Assembly (NCBI GenBank): GCA_023392575.1
Contig: JAEVYV010000137.1
Span: 1 to 7,401, forward strand
From: Bacteroidota bacterium
Lineage (GTDB): Bacteria; Bacteroidota; Bacteroidia; Chitinophagales; Chitinophagaceae
DNA: 7,401 nucleotides
Direction: 5' to 3'
In this document: one piece after another, positions 1 through 6,775 of the stretch
Layout of the letters: each line of letters begins with the position of its first letter
Position numbering within the stretch: position 1 is the first letter of the stretch
Translations under genes and position numbers: made by a program
The notes under the pieces: generated by a model
What the model saw: the letters and a program-made list of their open reading frames with translations, nothing else
Databases searched by the model: none
What the model was told of the DNA's origin: nothing

Positions 1-771
1 ACATTGGGCTGGCGGTTTGTAAATCCAAGATTAAAGGAAGCCTATCACCCCTACAGCATGGGCGAGACCGGCGAAAATGTGGCCCGGCAATGGCACATCA
101 ACCGGCAAGCGCAGGACGAATGGGCCCTGGCCTCGCAGGAAAAATATTTTGCGGCGCTGGAGGCCGGCAAATGGAAGGATGAGGTAGTGCCCGTAGAAGT
201 TAACGAAGAACGGGGCGCCATTAAATTTGTGGATACCGATGAACACCCCCGGAAAACGTCTTTGGAAAAACTGGCTTCTTTAAAACCGGCTTTTGTAAAA
301 GACGGAACGGTAACGGCAGGCAATGCGGCCGGAATAAATGATGGGGCAGCGGCGATGCTTTTGGCCAGCCGCGAGGCAGTAAAAAAATACGATTTAAAGC
401 CTTTGGCCAAGGTGGTTTCCATGGCCGTGGCCGGAGTGGATCCGGCTATTATGGGAATAGGCCCTGTGCCGGCCACCCAAAAAGCGTTAAAGAGGGCCAG
501 TCTCTCTATTGCCAACATGGATTTGATTGAACTAAACGAAGCTTTTGCCTCCCAGGTGCTGGCGTGCCTGCACGATCTGGGAATAGACGGGCACCGGGTA
601 AATGTAAATGGTGGGGCCATCGCATTGGGGCACCCCCTGGGTTGCAGCGGTGTTCGCATCTCCACCACATTGGTGCACGAAATGCGGCGAAGGGGCAGCA
701 AATACGGGCTGGCGACCATGTGCGTGGGCGTAGGGCAGGGAGCGGCGGTGATTTATGAGCATTGTCCGTAG
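1..771 (+). CDS. pcaF: 3-oxoadipyl-CoA / acetyl-CoA C-acyltransferase (thiolase), 5' truncated by window edge
   Basis: This is the C-terminal part of a degradative thiolase, which cleaves a 3-oxoacyl-CoA with free CoA to give acetyl-CoA and a shortened acyl-CoA in the cytoplasm. The frame is open from base 1 (Thr-Leu-Gly-Trp-Arg-Phe-Val-Asn), so the TTG at 4 is not a true start. About 256 of the roughly 400 residues usual for the family are present; the nucleophilic cysteine of the N-terminal half lies off the window. Visible hallmarks, numbered from the codon at 4, are the ELNEAFA segment near 179, the catalytic His210 in GGAIALGHPLGCSG, and the second catalytic cysteine Cys240 in MCVGVGQG. 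The GWRFVNP start, the GPVPAT segment and C-[IV]-GVGQG resemble PcaF/PaaJ (beta-ketoadipate and phenylacetate pathways) more than biosynthetic PhaA, from recalled family sequences. No other aromatic-degradation gene is visible, so the substrate is inferred; it could be a general fatty acid thiolase. Confidence 0.85.
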   Translation, partial: TLGWRFVNPRLKEAYHPYSMGETGENVARQWHINRQAQDEWALASQEKYFAALEAGKWKDEVVPVEVNEERGAIKFVDTDEHPRKTSLEKLASLKPAFVKDGTVTAGNAAGINDGAAAMLLASREAVKKYDLKPLAKVVSMAVAGVDPAIMGIGPVPATQKALKRASLSIANMDLIELNEAFASQVLACLHDLGIDGHRVNVNGGAIALGHPLGCSGVRISTTLVHEMRRRGSKYGLATMCVGVGQGAAVIYEHCP

Positions 772-806
772 AGGGGTCGTCTTATGATACTTGAAAATTG
801 TCTGCT

Positions 807-1262
807 ATGAAAAGCAGCTTCGTTATTGTTTTTTCCATGGCCATCAGTTCCTGCCTGTTGTCCAAATACAGGCGCACCGATTTCACCTATAACGAGGGGG
901 CTCAATCCTACACCATTCCCATAGTGGTGCCCAAAGGATTTTCCAAGGAAAAAACAGAAGTGGACAGTTCGGGCAATACCATTCTTAGCTATACGTACGG
1001 CAATCATGCGCTTTTTTATGTGGCGCATGTGGTAGACACCAGCCTGCAAATACAATCCCTGGTACGGGCAGACAACCTTCCGCAAGTGTATAGGCCAACC
1101 GGCGCTGTTGTTTACAAGGGGGTGGATTCCGGTCACTTGTTTTGGCGGGAGATCCGGCAAAACAATCTTTGGGTGGGCTACCGCTTTGTGCCGAAAGATT
1201 GGGAAAACCGGTTTGATTCCGCCACGAACTATGCCCTGATTCAGTCCTTCCGAAAGAATTAG
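807..1262 (+). CDS. Small predicted lipoprotein of unknown function
   Basis: I do not recognise this 151-residue protein. The ATG at 807 is preferred over the in-frame TTG at 798 because it gives a clean lipoprotein signal: Met-Lys, a hydrophobic stretch (residues 5-13) and the lipobox I-S-S-C with Cys16 as the lipidated residue. The mature part is a mixed polar and aromatic sequence (for example FTYNEGAQSYTIPIVVPKGF and NLWVGYRFVPKDWENRF), with no further membrane segment and no motif I can name. It would sit in the cell envelope, anchored by its lipid. The gene begins 35 nt after the thiolase stop on the same strand, so it may be read through from there, but a functional link is not implied. 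No Shine-Dalgarno sequence is present, as is usual in Bacteroidota. Its stop overlaps the stop of the convergent permease gene by 4 nt. Confidence 0.75.
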   Translation: MKSSFVIVFSMAISSCLLSKYRRTDFTYNEGAQSYTIPIVVPKGFSKEKTEVDSSGNTILSYTYGNHALFYVAHVVDTSLQIQSLVRADNLPQVYRPTGAVVYKGVDSGHLFWREIRQNNLWVGYRFVPKDWENRFDSATNYALIQSFRKN

Positions 1263-2446
1263 TAAAGCTTGTACAACAAGCGCTTCACCAGTTTGTGGTT
1301 GGTTAAAATGGCAATGACAATCAAACCGGCTGCGGTCAGCACAATGGACCAGTGCACAAAAGAAGAAAGCTCCGGCCGGTTGTACATGGCAAAGCGATGA
1401 AAAGCCCATTGAATGATTTGCACAGCAGCCAGGGCTGACACCACAATAAAAATATACACGGGTATAAACTGCCTGGACACATTATTACTGAGCCAGCGGG
1501 GTGAATAACCCAGCATCAGCAACAATTGCAGACTGTCTTTGCTTCTGGCAATCACCAGTTGCAGATAAAACGAGAACAACATGAGCGCCAGCACCACCAC
1601 CAGCAGGCCAAAAATGCCCAGCCCGCTGAAAATCCCCTGCAGGGTTTGTTTGGTTCTTCCAAATCTGGTTTTGTCTTTGTTGATGTTGTAATTTTTTTGG
1701 TCCACAAAACGTAAAAGCTCGGGGTTGCCGGCATCTTTGGTTTTGATGAACAACCGGGACGCTCCGGGTTGTTTTACCTCGCCGAAAGTTTGGTTGGCCC
1801 AGTCCAGAAAAGTTTTGGGAACCAATACCGAATTAATGCGGTCGCTGAAGGCCACGATATTGCCCTGAAAAACCTCTTCGCGGCCATTTCCATAGCAATT
1901 GATCATAACCGGTATGCCCATGGCGGTTGCCTGGGAAATTTGGGGCAACCCCTGACCGGGGGCAAACACATTATAGGCTTCCAAAAAATCCGAAGAAATG
2001 ATGATCGGAATATGGAGCTGGCCTTCCTGCCAGTGAAACGAAGGGGGAACCGTGTCGATGTATTCGTTTTCCAGGGTTTCTAAAAAAAGATCGGTCCGAA
2101 AAATGCCGCCGGCGTTCAATTGCACATGAAACTCATTGGCCTCCAGCGGCGCGACGCCTTCCAAAAATGGCTGTGCCTGTAGTTCTTCTATTTCGGCAGC
2201 ATTAAAAACGTTCTTGCCGGGTTGCCCCATGGTTTCGTTGGTGATTTTTTTGGTGACCGAAATAAAATCAAAACCGTTTTTGTGAACGCTGTTTTTGCTA
2301 AGCAATTGCTGTATGTTCAGGAACATTTGAATAGAGCACAATAGCAACAAAACACCTATGCCCAGGCCAATATAGGAAAACCACCTGGAGGCGGTATTGG
2401 TGCCGGTTTGCAACAGGGGTTTTATGGGTTTAAAAGAAGGGGTCAC
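1259..2446 (-). CDS. ABC transporter permease, FtsX/LolC/MacB-type
   Basis: This 395-residue inner-membrane protein has the topology of the MacB/LolCE/FtsX family: one N-terminal membrane helix (about 23-43), a large extracytoplasmic domain (about 45-268), and three C-terminal helices (about 271-299, 328-349 and 365-382). The loop after helix 2, ARSKDSLQLLLMLGYSPRW (300-318), resembles the cytoplasmic coupling region of FtsX permeases, where a conserved L-G lies. The start is a GTG at 2446; no ATG precedes helix 1, so a later start would lose that helix. No Shine-Dalgarno sequence is visible. It lies 9 nt after the stop of the ATPase gene and is surely its partner. Family members use ATP hydrolysis to drive mechanical movement of the periplasmic domain, extracting lipoproteins (Lol), driving efflux (MacB) or controlling wall hydrolases (FtsEX). 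Which of these applies cannot be told from the sequence. With only one permease gene, a homodimer is inferred. Confidence 0.85.
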   Translation of the reverse strand: MTPSFKPIKPLLQTGTNTASRWFSYIGLGIGVLLLLCSIQMFLNIQQLLSKNSVHKNGFDFISVTKKITNETMGQPGKNVFNAAEIEELQAQPFLEGVAPLEANEFHVQLNAGGIFRTDLFLETLENEYIDTVPPSFHWQEGQLHIPIIISSDFLEAYNVFAPGQGLPQISQATAMGIPVMINCYGNGREEVFQGNIVAFSDRINSVLVPKTFLDWANQTFGEVKQPGASRLFIKTKDAGNPELLRFVDQKNYNINKDKTRFGRTKQTLQGIFSGLGIFGLLVVVLALMLFSFYLQLVIARSKDSLQLLLMLGYSPRWLSNNVSRQFIPVYIFIVVSALAAVQIIQWAFHRFAMYNRPELSSFVHWSIVLTAAGLIVIAILTNHKLVKRLLYKLY

Positions 2447-2455
2447 AACAAAAAA

Positions 2456-3097
2456 TTATAAATGAAAAAGCCGGGTGAAGGGAAAATAATCAATGCGTTC
2501 CAGGTCGGCAAATACAATGGCGGCCTTGCGGTTTTGGGCTTCTTCCAGCATTAACTGCATGGCGTTTTGGGCGTTTTTATCATCCAGATGGCTAAACGGT
2601 TCATCCAGCAGCAAAAAGTCAAACGGCTGCATTAGGGCCCGTATAATGGCAACCCGCTGTTGTTCGCCGTACGAACAGATTTTACACAACGACTGAAGTT
2701 TGGAACTTATGCCCAGCCGTTCGCACATGTCGCTGATTTTTTCAACCGGGTGGTAGGGCTGCAATTGTCTTTTGATGGCGATGTTTTCAAAAACGGTTCG
2801 TTCCGGAAAAAGGCGCAGGTCCTGAAAAACAATGCTGATGTGTTGTTTTCGTTGCCGTGCCCGTTCTTCCGGCCCAAGGGTTTGAATATCCACTTGGTTG
2901 TACGACACCGTGCCGGTGTACTCCTTTCTCAAGCCATACAAAAAATGCATGAGCGACGTTTTGCCGCTGCCCGAAGGCGCTACGATCTTGATCAGCTCAC
3001 CTTGTTGGAGGTGAAGCTCCTGGCCCCAGATCTCCGACGTATTCTTTCTGCTTTGCTCAAAATAGGTGGGCAGTACGTTTGTTAACGCTAAATGCAT
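2456..3097 (-). CDS. ABC transporter ATP-binding protein, LolD/FtsE-like, with altered motifs
   Basis: This 213-residue nucleotide-binding subunit pairs with the permease encoded 9 nt downstream. Motifs in order are Walker A APSGSGKT (40-47), the Q-loop Gln92 in VFQDLRLFP, the signature CSYGEQQR (141-148), Walker B FLLLDE (161-166) and the D-loop SHLD (169-172). The spacing and the EQQRVAI run fit the LolD/FtsE/MacB branch, whose usual signature is LSGGEQQR. Three deviations stand out: the first Walker A residue is Ala rather than Gly, the signature has Cys and Tyr in place of Leu and Gly, and the switch (H-loop) position that normally reads T-H-D is F-A-D, with Ala197 instead of His. The catalytic Glu166 and Lys46 are present, so ATP binding is expected, but the hydrolysis rate is uncertain. 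The reading frame is intact, so this is not an obvious pseudogene. The start at 3097 lies 15 nt below a stem-loop. Confidence 0.88.
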   Translation of the reverse strand: MHLALTNVLPTYFEQSRKNTSEIWGQELHLQQGELIKIVAPSGSGKTSLMHFLYGLRKEYTGTVSYNQVDIQTLGPEERARQRKQHISIVFQDLRLFPERTVFENIAIKRQLQPYHPVEKISDMCERLGISSKLQSLCKICSYGEQQRVAIIRALMQPFDFLLLDEPFSHLDDKNAQNAMQLMLEEAQNRKAAIVFADLERIDYFPFTRLFHL

Positions 3098-3111
3098 TTT
3101 CCGAAAAAGTT

Positions 3112-3146
3112 AAAGCCGCAGCCATTCACAAGGGCTGCGGCTTTTT
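3112..3146 (-). terminator. Stem-loop, probable intrinsic terminator of the DUF4836 gene
   Basis: A perfect 12-bp inverted repeat (3112-3123 with 3133-3144; core AAGCCGCAGCC) encloses a 9-nt loop. It begins 14 nt downstream of the DUF4836 stop codon (minus strand) and ends 15 nt before the ATPase start. On the minus strand the stem is followed by TTTAACTTTTT, an imperfect T-tract; on the plus strand it is followed by five T's, but no plus-strand gene leads into it. The best reading is a minus-strand terminator that separates the phosphatase-hisS-DUF4836 unit from the ABC pair. Partial readthrough or a role as a 5' leader structure of the ATPase mRNA is possible. Confidence 0.75.
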
Positions 3147-3157
3147 GGTTATTAAGA

Positions 3158-4816
3158 TTACTGCGCAGCCTGGGTGTCTTTTGCTGGAGGCAGACTTGTT
3201 ACGTCCCCGTCTCCGGCGTCCGCGTTCCGGGCTTTTTTCAATGCCGCCAGTTGTTCAATGTATTGGTTGATTTGTTTGAGGCTGTTGGTTTTTTTGTCGA
3301 TCAAATTGATCACCATCTCGCCCATCATCGCACCGTCCTTCAGCTCTCCGCCGGTCATCACCACATCCTGCCAAAGCTTCATGGACGCCTCAAGCGCGGA
3401 CAAAGAAGACGCTTCGGTAACGGCGGGCTGCGAAGATTTCATGATCTTTTGAACGTCTAGATACAAACCAAAAGGATGGCCGCTGATCTTGTCGGCAAAA
3501 GCAGCTTTGTTGTTGCCGCCAGCCAAAAACCGATCGACGGTTTCGGCAGAATTGCTCAGGGCAAACCAGTCGTTGTTCACCTTAAAGCTGATTTGGGAAA
3601 GGGCCTGCTTTCCGGCTTCGTTGTTCATTTCGTTTTGTGCAATGCCCAGCAATTTGTCGAAAGAAGCCTTGTTGTTTACCGACAAAGCAAACAGCATTTT
3701 TACATCGGGTTTGGTGGAAGTATAGGTGTAACTGGTGCCCGGAAAGGTTTGCGTTTGTTGCTCGAGGGAAAAGTCGGTGGCGGCAATCAGCATCTCGCCT
3801 TTGTAGGCTGCTATCAATTCATCAAAGGTGTAATTGTATTTTCCCAAAAAGGCATTGAGCATTCCGTCAAAGCCGGCTGTTTGGATAAACGCCTTCCAGC
3901 CTTCTGCCGGATAGTTCATGGCAAAAACCCCCATCACGTTTTGAGAGGGGATGCGGTTGAGGACATCTGCTGTAATGGTCTGGGGTTTGTATTTTTTAAT
4001 GAGGTCGGTCAGCTCCTTACCATAATACTGTTTGGATTTCATGGTAATTTTTCCCTCGTCAAAATTGAGGGTGGACGCCGATACGTTGCCTTCAATAAAA
4101 GAATTCAGTTTCATCATGGACATGACGCCGCCCACCATGCCGCCGTATAATTTTTCCGAATTCATCCACAGGTGCACGTCGCCGTTTTCTTTTAAAAGCG
4201 AAGCAAACCGCTCGTCCTCGCCCAGGCTGTTCTTTTTTTCCAGGGCCAATACCTCGGTTGCAAATTTCTTGAGGCTGTCAGCAGGAAAGCGGCCGTCGGT
4301 CGTGTCGGTATACGTGTAGGCGCCGGATGTGCCCAGGGTGGGCATATCCACGATGAAGGCAAACCGGGTGTTGTTCCAGGAGACAACGTTTTTGTCGGCC
4401 GTATGCAAAAAATGCCAGTCGCCTTCTTTTTGGGGCACAGCATTTTTGTTGGTGTTTTTCAAAAACGCTTCAAACGCCGCCGCATCCTTTACGCTTCCTT
4501 CAAATACGCCATAGCCGCCCTTGCCGTGCTTCTTCATAAAAAAGGCCAGGGGCAATTTTGTATCGATGCCGGACGCTTCCGGATTCGTCAACACTTTTTG
4601 GGCCAGGGAGTCTTTGGCCTCTTGGTACATTTCCTTAAACCAGTTGGTGCTTTTGATTTCTTCCCAACTGAGCTTGGAAGAAAGAGAAGGACTGTTGATG
4701 TGCAAAACCACAGAGGCATCTTTGGGAATGAGGACGCCTGTTTTGCTTTCGTTTTTACAGGACACGACAAAAAGCATAGCCGCAGCTACCGCAGTCAGTA
4801 ATGGTGTACGTTTCAT
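3158..4816 (-). CDS. DUF4836-like lipoprotein
   Basis: This 552-residue protein begins with a clear lipoprotein signal: basic MKRT, a hydrophobic core (5-18) and the lipobox V-V-S-C with Cys20 as the lipidated residue. After it comes the opening VLIPKDASVVLHINSPSL (28-45), which I associate with DUF4836 (PF16120), a large, uncharacterised Bacteroidota lipoprotein family; this assignment is from memory of the family's pattern, not a search. The rest is a long soluble domain without membrane segments, with a low-complexity Ala/Asp tail (about 530-552). It would be anchored to the outer or inner membrane; the residues after Cys20 (KNESK) are not a convincing surface-export signal. The gene begins 24 nt after the hisS stop on the same strand, with an A/T-rich rather than Shine-Dalgarno leader, so it is probably co-transcribed with hisS. 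No function is known to me. Confidence 0.8.
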   Translation of the reverse strand: MKRTPLLTAVAAAMLFVVSCKNESKTGVLIPKDASVVLHINSPSLSSKLSWEEIKSTNWFKEMYQEAKDSLAQKVLTNPEASGIDTKLPLAFFMKKHGKGGYGVFEGSVKDAAAFEAFLKNTNKNAVPQKEGDWHFLHTADKNVVSWNNTRFAFIVDMPTLGTSGAYTYTDTTDGRFPADSLKKFATEVLALEKKNSLGEDERFASLLKENGDVHLWMNSEKLYGGMVGGVMSMMKLNSFIEGNVSASTLNFDEGKITMKSKQYYGKELTDLIKKYKPQTITADVLNRIPSQNVMGVFAMNYPAEGWKAFIQTAGFDGMLNAFLGKYNYTFDELIAAYKGEMLIAATDFSLEQQTQTFPGTSYTYTSTKPDVKMLFALSVNNKASFDKLLGIAQNEMNNEAGKQALSQISFKVNNDWFALSNSAETVDRFLAGGNNKAAFADKISGHPFGLYLDVQKIMKSSQPAVTEASSLSALEASMKLWQDVVMTGGELKDGAMMGEMVINLIDKKTNSLKQINQYIEQLAALKKARNADAGDGDVTSLPPAKDTQAAQ

Positions 4817-4840
4817 ATTGGAAAAAGAATTAAATGAGCG

Positions 4841-6217
4841 TCAAATAAACAAAAAATCCGATAGCTTTTCAAACGTTACCGGTTTTTGTTCGCCGCTGCG
4901 CAAATCTTTTAGGGTGCAGGTGCTTTCGCTGAGTTCTTTGGAGCCGATGATGATGATAAACGGAATGTTTTTCTTTTCGGCGTATTTGAACTGCTTGTCA
5001 AATTTGGCTGGTTCGTGATAAAGCTCGGAGGCAATTCCTTTTTGTCTTAATTGTTGAAGCAGTTGGTAGGCTTTTTTGCTTTCTTCTTCGCCCAGATTAA
5101 AAAACAACACTTTAGTGCCCTGCTCCACAGCGGGTGGAAACAACTGCAACTCCTCCATTACATCGTAAATCCGGTCCACGCCAAAGGAAATGCCCACGCC
5201 GGGAATATTGGGAACGCCAAACAAACCGGTCAGGTCGTCGTAACGGCCGCCGCCGCCAATAGAGCCGATCTTCACTTCGGCCGGCGCCTTGGCTTCGAAG
5301 ATGATGCCGGTATAATAATTCAGCCCGCGGGCCAGCGTGAAGTCGATGGTCAGGTTTATAGTTTGTGGTTTGTAGTTTGTAGTAGAGTGCATTACAAACT
5401 CAATTTCCGCAATGCCTTTTTTGCCCGTTTCTGAAGCTCCCAATAAATTCTTAATGGCAGCCAGTTTTTCTTCATTGCTGCCATCAATATTCAAATAGTT
5501 TTCGATGATGGTAATTTGACTTTCCTGCAAGCCTCTTTGAGCTAGTTCTTCTTTTACTTTTTCCAGTCCAATTTTATCCAGTTTGTCGATGGCGATGGTA
5601 ATGTCCATCATCTGATCGGCGCCCCCGCAAACTTCTGCCAGGGCCGATAAGATTTTGCGGGAATTGATTCTTAGTTCATAATTTTTTATGCCCAGCTGGT
5701 GAAAAACATCGTTGTAGATGTTGGCAAATTCTACTTCGTTAATCAACGAGTGGCTGCCCACAATATCGGCATCGCACTGGTAAAACTCACGATAGCGGCC
5801 TTTCTGCGGCCGGTCGGCCCGCCACACCGGTTGTATCTGATAGCGTTTGAACGGAAAAGTTAGCTGGCCATGGTTCATGGCCACATACCGGGCAAAGGGG
5901 ATGGTCAAATCATATTTTAAAGCCCTTTCCGTAATTCCTTTGGAGCTTTTTCCGCTCAGGATTTTTTCAAACTCCTCCCGGGCCTGTTGTTGCTTGGCGG
6001 GATTGTCCAAACCGTTGTTGAGGATTTTAAAAATCAGTTTGTCGCCTTCTTCTCCATATTTCCCCATCAGGGTATCCAGGTTTTCCATGGCCGGCGTTTC
6101 CAGGGGCTGAAAGCCATAGAGTTCAAAAACGCGGCGAATGGTGTTGAAAATAAAACTCCGTTTGCGTACCACATCCGGTCCAAAATCACGGGTGCCTTGT
6201 GGGATAGAAGGTTTCAT
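4841..6217 (-). CDS. hisS: Histidyl-tRNA synthetase (HisRS)
   Basis: HisRS is a cytoplasmic class II synthetase that activates histidine with ATP and charges tRNA-His. The full 458 residues are present. The catalytic core includes the N-terminal MKPSIPQGTRDF, motif 1 near 35-60, the strand ALKYDLTIPFARYV (99-112), motif 2 at 124-147 with Arg133 in VWRADRP, the histidine-binding segment LARGLNYYTG (295-304) with Arg297, and motif 3 GVGISFGVDRIY (340-351) with Arg349. The C-terminal anticodon-binding domain spans about 368-458. The YDLTIPFARY form is the one seen in Bacteroidota. Residues 277-288 (HSTTNYKPQTIN) are encoded by a period-7 repeat tract described separately. The ATG at 6217 abuts the end of a different heptad array that fills the gap to the upstream phosphatase gene, so there is no Shine-Dalgarno sequence. 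It is an essential housekeeping gene and appears intact. Confidence 0.98.
   Translation of the reverse strand: MKPSIPQGTRDFGPDVVRKRSFIFNTIRRVFELYGFQPLETPAMENLDTLMGKYGEEGDKLIFKILNNGLDNPAKQQQAREEFEKILSGKSSKGITERALKYDLTIPFARYVAMNHGQLTFPFKRYQIQPVWRADRPQKGRYREFYQCDADIVGSHSLINEVEFANIYNDVFHQLGIKNYELRINSRKILSALAEVCGGADQMMDITIAIDKLDKIGLEKVKEELAQRGLQESQITIIENYLNIDGSNEEKLAAIKNLLGASETGKKGIAEIEFVMHSTTNYKPQTINLTIDFTLARGLNYYTGIIFEAKAPAEVKIGSIGGGGRYDDLTGLFGVPNIPGVGISFGVDRIYDVMEELQLFPPAVEQGTKVLFFNLGEEESKKAYQLLQQLRQKGIASELYHEPAKFDKQFKYAEKKNIPFIIIIGSKELSESTCTLKDLRSGEQKPVTFEKLSDFLFI
5354..5400. repeat. Period-7 repeat GTTTGTA with inverted copy, inside hisS
   Basis: On the plus strand, four head-to-tail heptamers occupy 5354-5381: GTTTATA, GTTTGTG, GTTTGTA and GTTTGTA. 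A degraded fifth unit, GTAGAGT, follows (5382-5388). An inverted copy (TACAAACT, 5393-5400) pairs with 5374-5381 to give an 8-bp stem with an 11-nt loop. The tract lies in the hisS frame and encodes residues 277-288 just ahead of the histidine-binding motif. Short period-7 repeats are, as I recall, common between genes in this phylum; finding one in an essential coding sequence is less usual. Confidence 0.8.
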
Positions 6218-6259
6218 AAAATGTAAAAGTCAAAATTCAAAAATGAAAAGGCAAAAGTA
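6218..6259. repeat. Heptad array AAAANNN between phosphatase and hisS
   Basis: Six consecutive 7-bp units, each starting with four A's on the plus strand (AAAATGT, AAAAGTC, AAAATTC, AAAAATG, AAAAGGC, AAAAGTA), fill 6218-6259. The remaining bases up to the phosphatase stop (6260-6267) look like a further degraded unit. In the transcript sense this is NNNUUUU repeated up to the hisS ATG, so the whole 50-nt intergenic leader of hisS, including its ribosome-binding region, is made of repeat. Such heptads are known to me as low-complexity intergenic tracts in Bacteroidota; their function is not established. Confidence 0.8.
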
Positions 6260-6267
6260 AAGTCAAA

Positions 6268-6762
6268 TCAAGAGGAAGCTTTTTGAATTTTTTCTTTTGC
6301 CTTTTGAATGATGGCGTCGCAGGCATCTTCAATCAGGCGGTACACTTCGTGATATCCCGGCTCGGGGCCGTACCAGGGATCGGGCACGGAAGCATTCTTG
6401 CCCGGGTATAATTCATTCAGCAACAGGTCGGCCTTTGACGCATCGTATTTCTCTTTGGCAATGTGCTTCATGTCGTCCAGCACATCTTCGGCCATGGCGT
6501 AAATTTTATCGTAGTGGTCAAAGTCTTCTTTTACAAACCGCCGGGCCCTTTGGTTGCAAATGTCAATGCCGTTGAGTTTGGCCACTTTTTGCGAAAGGTG
6601 GTGGGGCGGCTCGCCAATATGATAGCTGTTGGTTCCGGCACTGTCAACCACCCAATCCAGTCCGGCTTCTTTTGCCTTGTCTTGCAAAATACCCTCTGCC
6701 AGGGGGCTCCGGCAGATATTTCCCAGGCATACCATTAAAATCTTCATAGTCGTTTTTTCCAT
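6268..6762 (-). CDS. Low-molecular-weight protein tyrosine phosphatase
   Basis: This 164-residue cytoplasmic enzyme hydrolyses phosphotyrosine through a cysteinyl-phosphate intermediate. The P-loop C-X5-R-S is seen as CLGNICRS (12-19), with nucleophile Cys12 and Arg18. The general acid is Asp128 in the DPWYG loop (128-132), and the SAGT segment (41-44) is also typical. Length and motif order match the LMW-PTP family. The start is taken as the ATG at 6762, but the ATG at 6747 (giving MKILMVCLGNICRSP, the usual family beginning) is equally plausible and fits the predicted promoter better. In bacteria these enzymes often counteract tyrosine kinases in polysaccharide export, but no kinase or capsule gene is visible here. 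It is the first gene of a probable unit with hisS (50 nt downstream). The C-terminal KAKEKIQKASS is a lysine-rich tail. Confidence 0.93.
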   Translation of the reverse strand: MEKTTMKILMVCLGNICRSPLAEGILQDKAKEAGLDWVVDSAGTNSYHIGEPPHHLSQKVAKLNGIDICNQRARRFVKEDFDHYDKIYAMAEDVLDDMKHIAKEKYDASKADLLLNELYPGKNASVPDPWYGPEPGYHEVYRLIEDACDAIIQKAKEKIQKASS

Positions 6763-6775
6763 CTTTTAAAGGGTG

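Noticed and set aside
51..719. Long minus-strand open frame (222 codons) opposite the thiolase
   Set aside because: It lies wholly within a thiolase frame with clear catalytic motifs, and its translation has no recognisable domain; it is a shadow frame.
753..1409. Minus-strand open frame of 218 codons covering the small lipoprotein gene
   Set aside because: Its translation is rich in His, Cys and Arg with no known motif and it would overlap the permease 3' end. The plus-strand frame has a proper lipoprotein signal and a tight fit to its neighbours.
3104..3132. Possible ATPase promoter on the minus strand (TAACTTTT with an upstream TTG)
   Set aside because: The -7 box lacks the final G, the spacing of 16 bp is short of the usual 19-21, and it overlaps the stem-loop. 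I cannot support it.
3476..4150. Plus-strand open frame of 224 codons inside the DUF4836 gene
   Set aside because: It is antisense to a full-length lipoprotein with an intact signal peptide, and its sequence is typical of a complementary-frame shadow.
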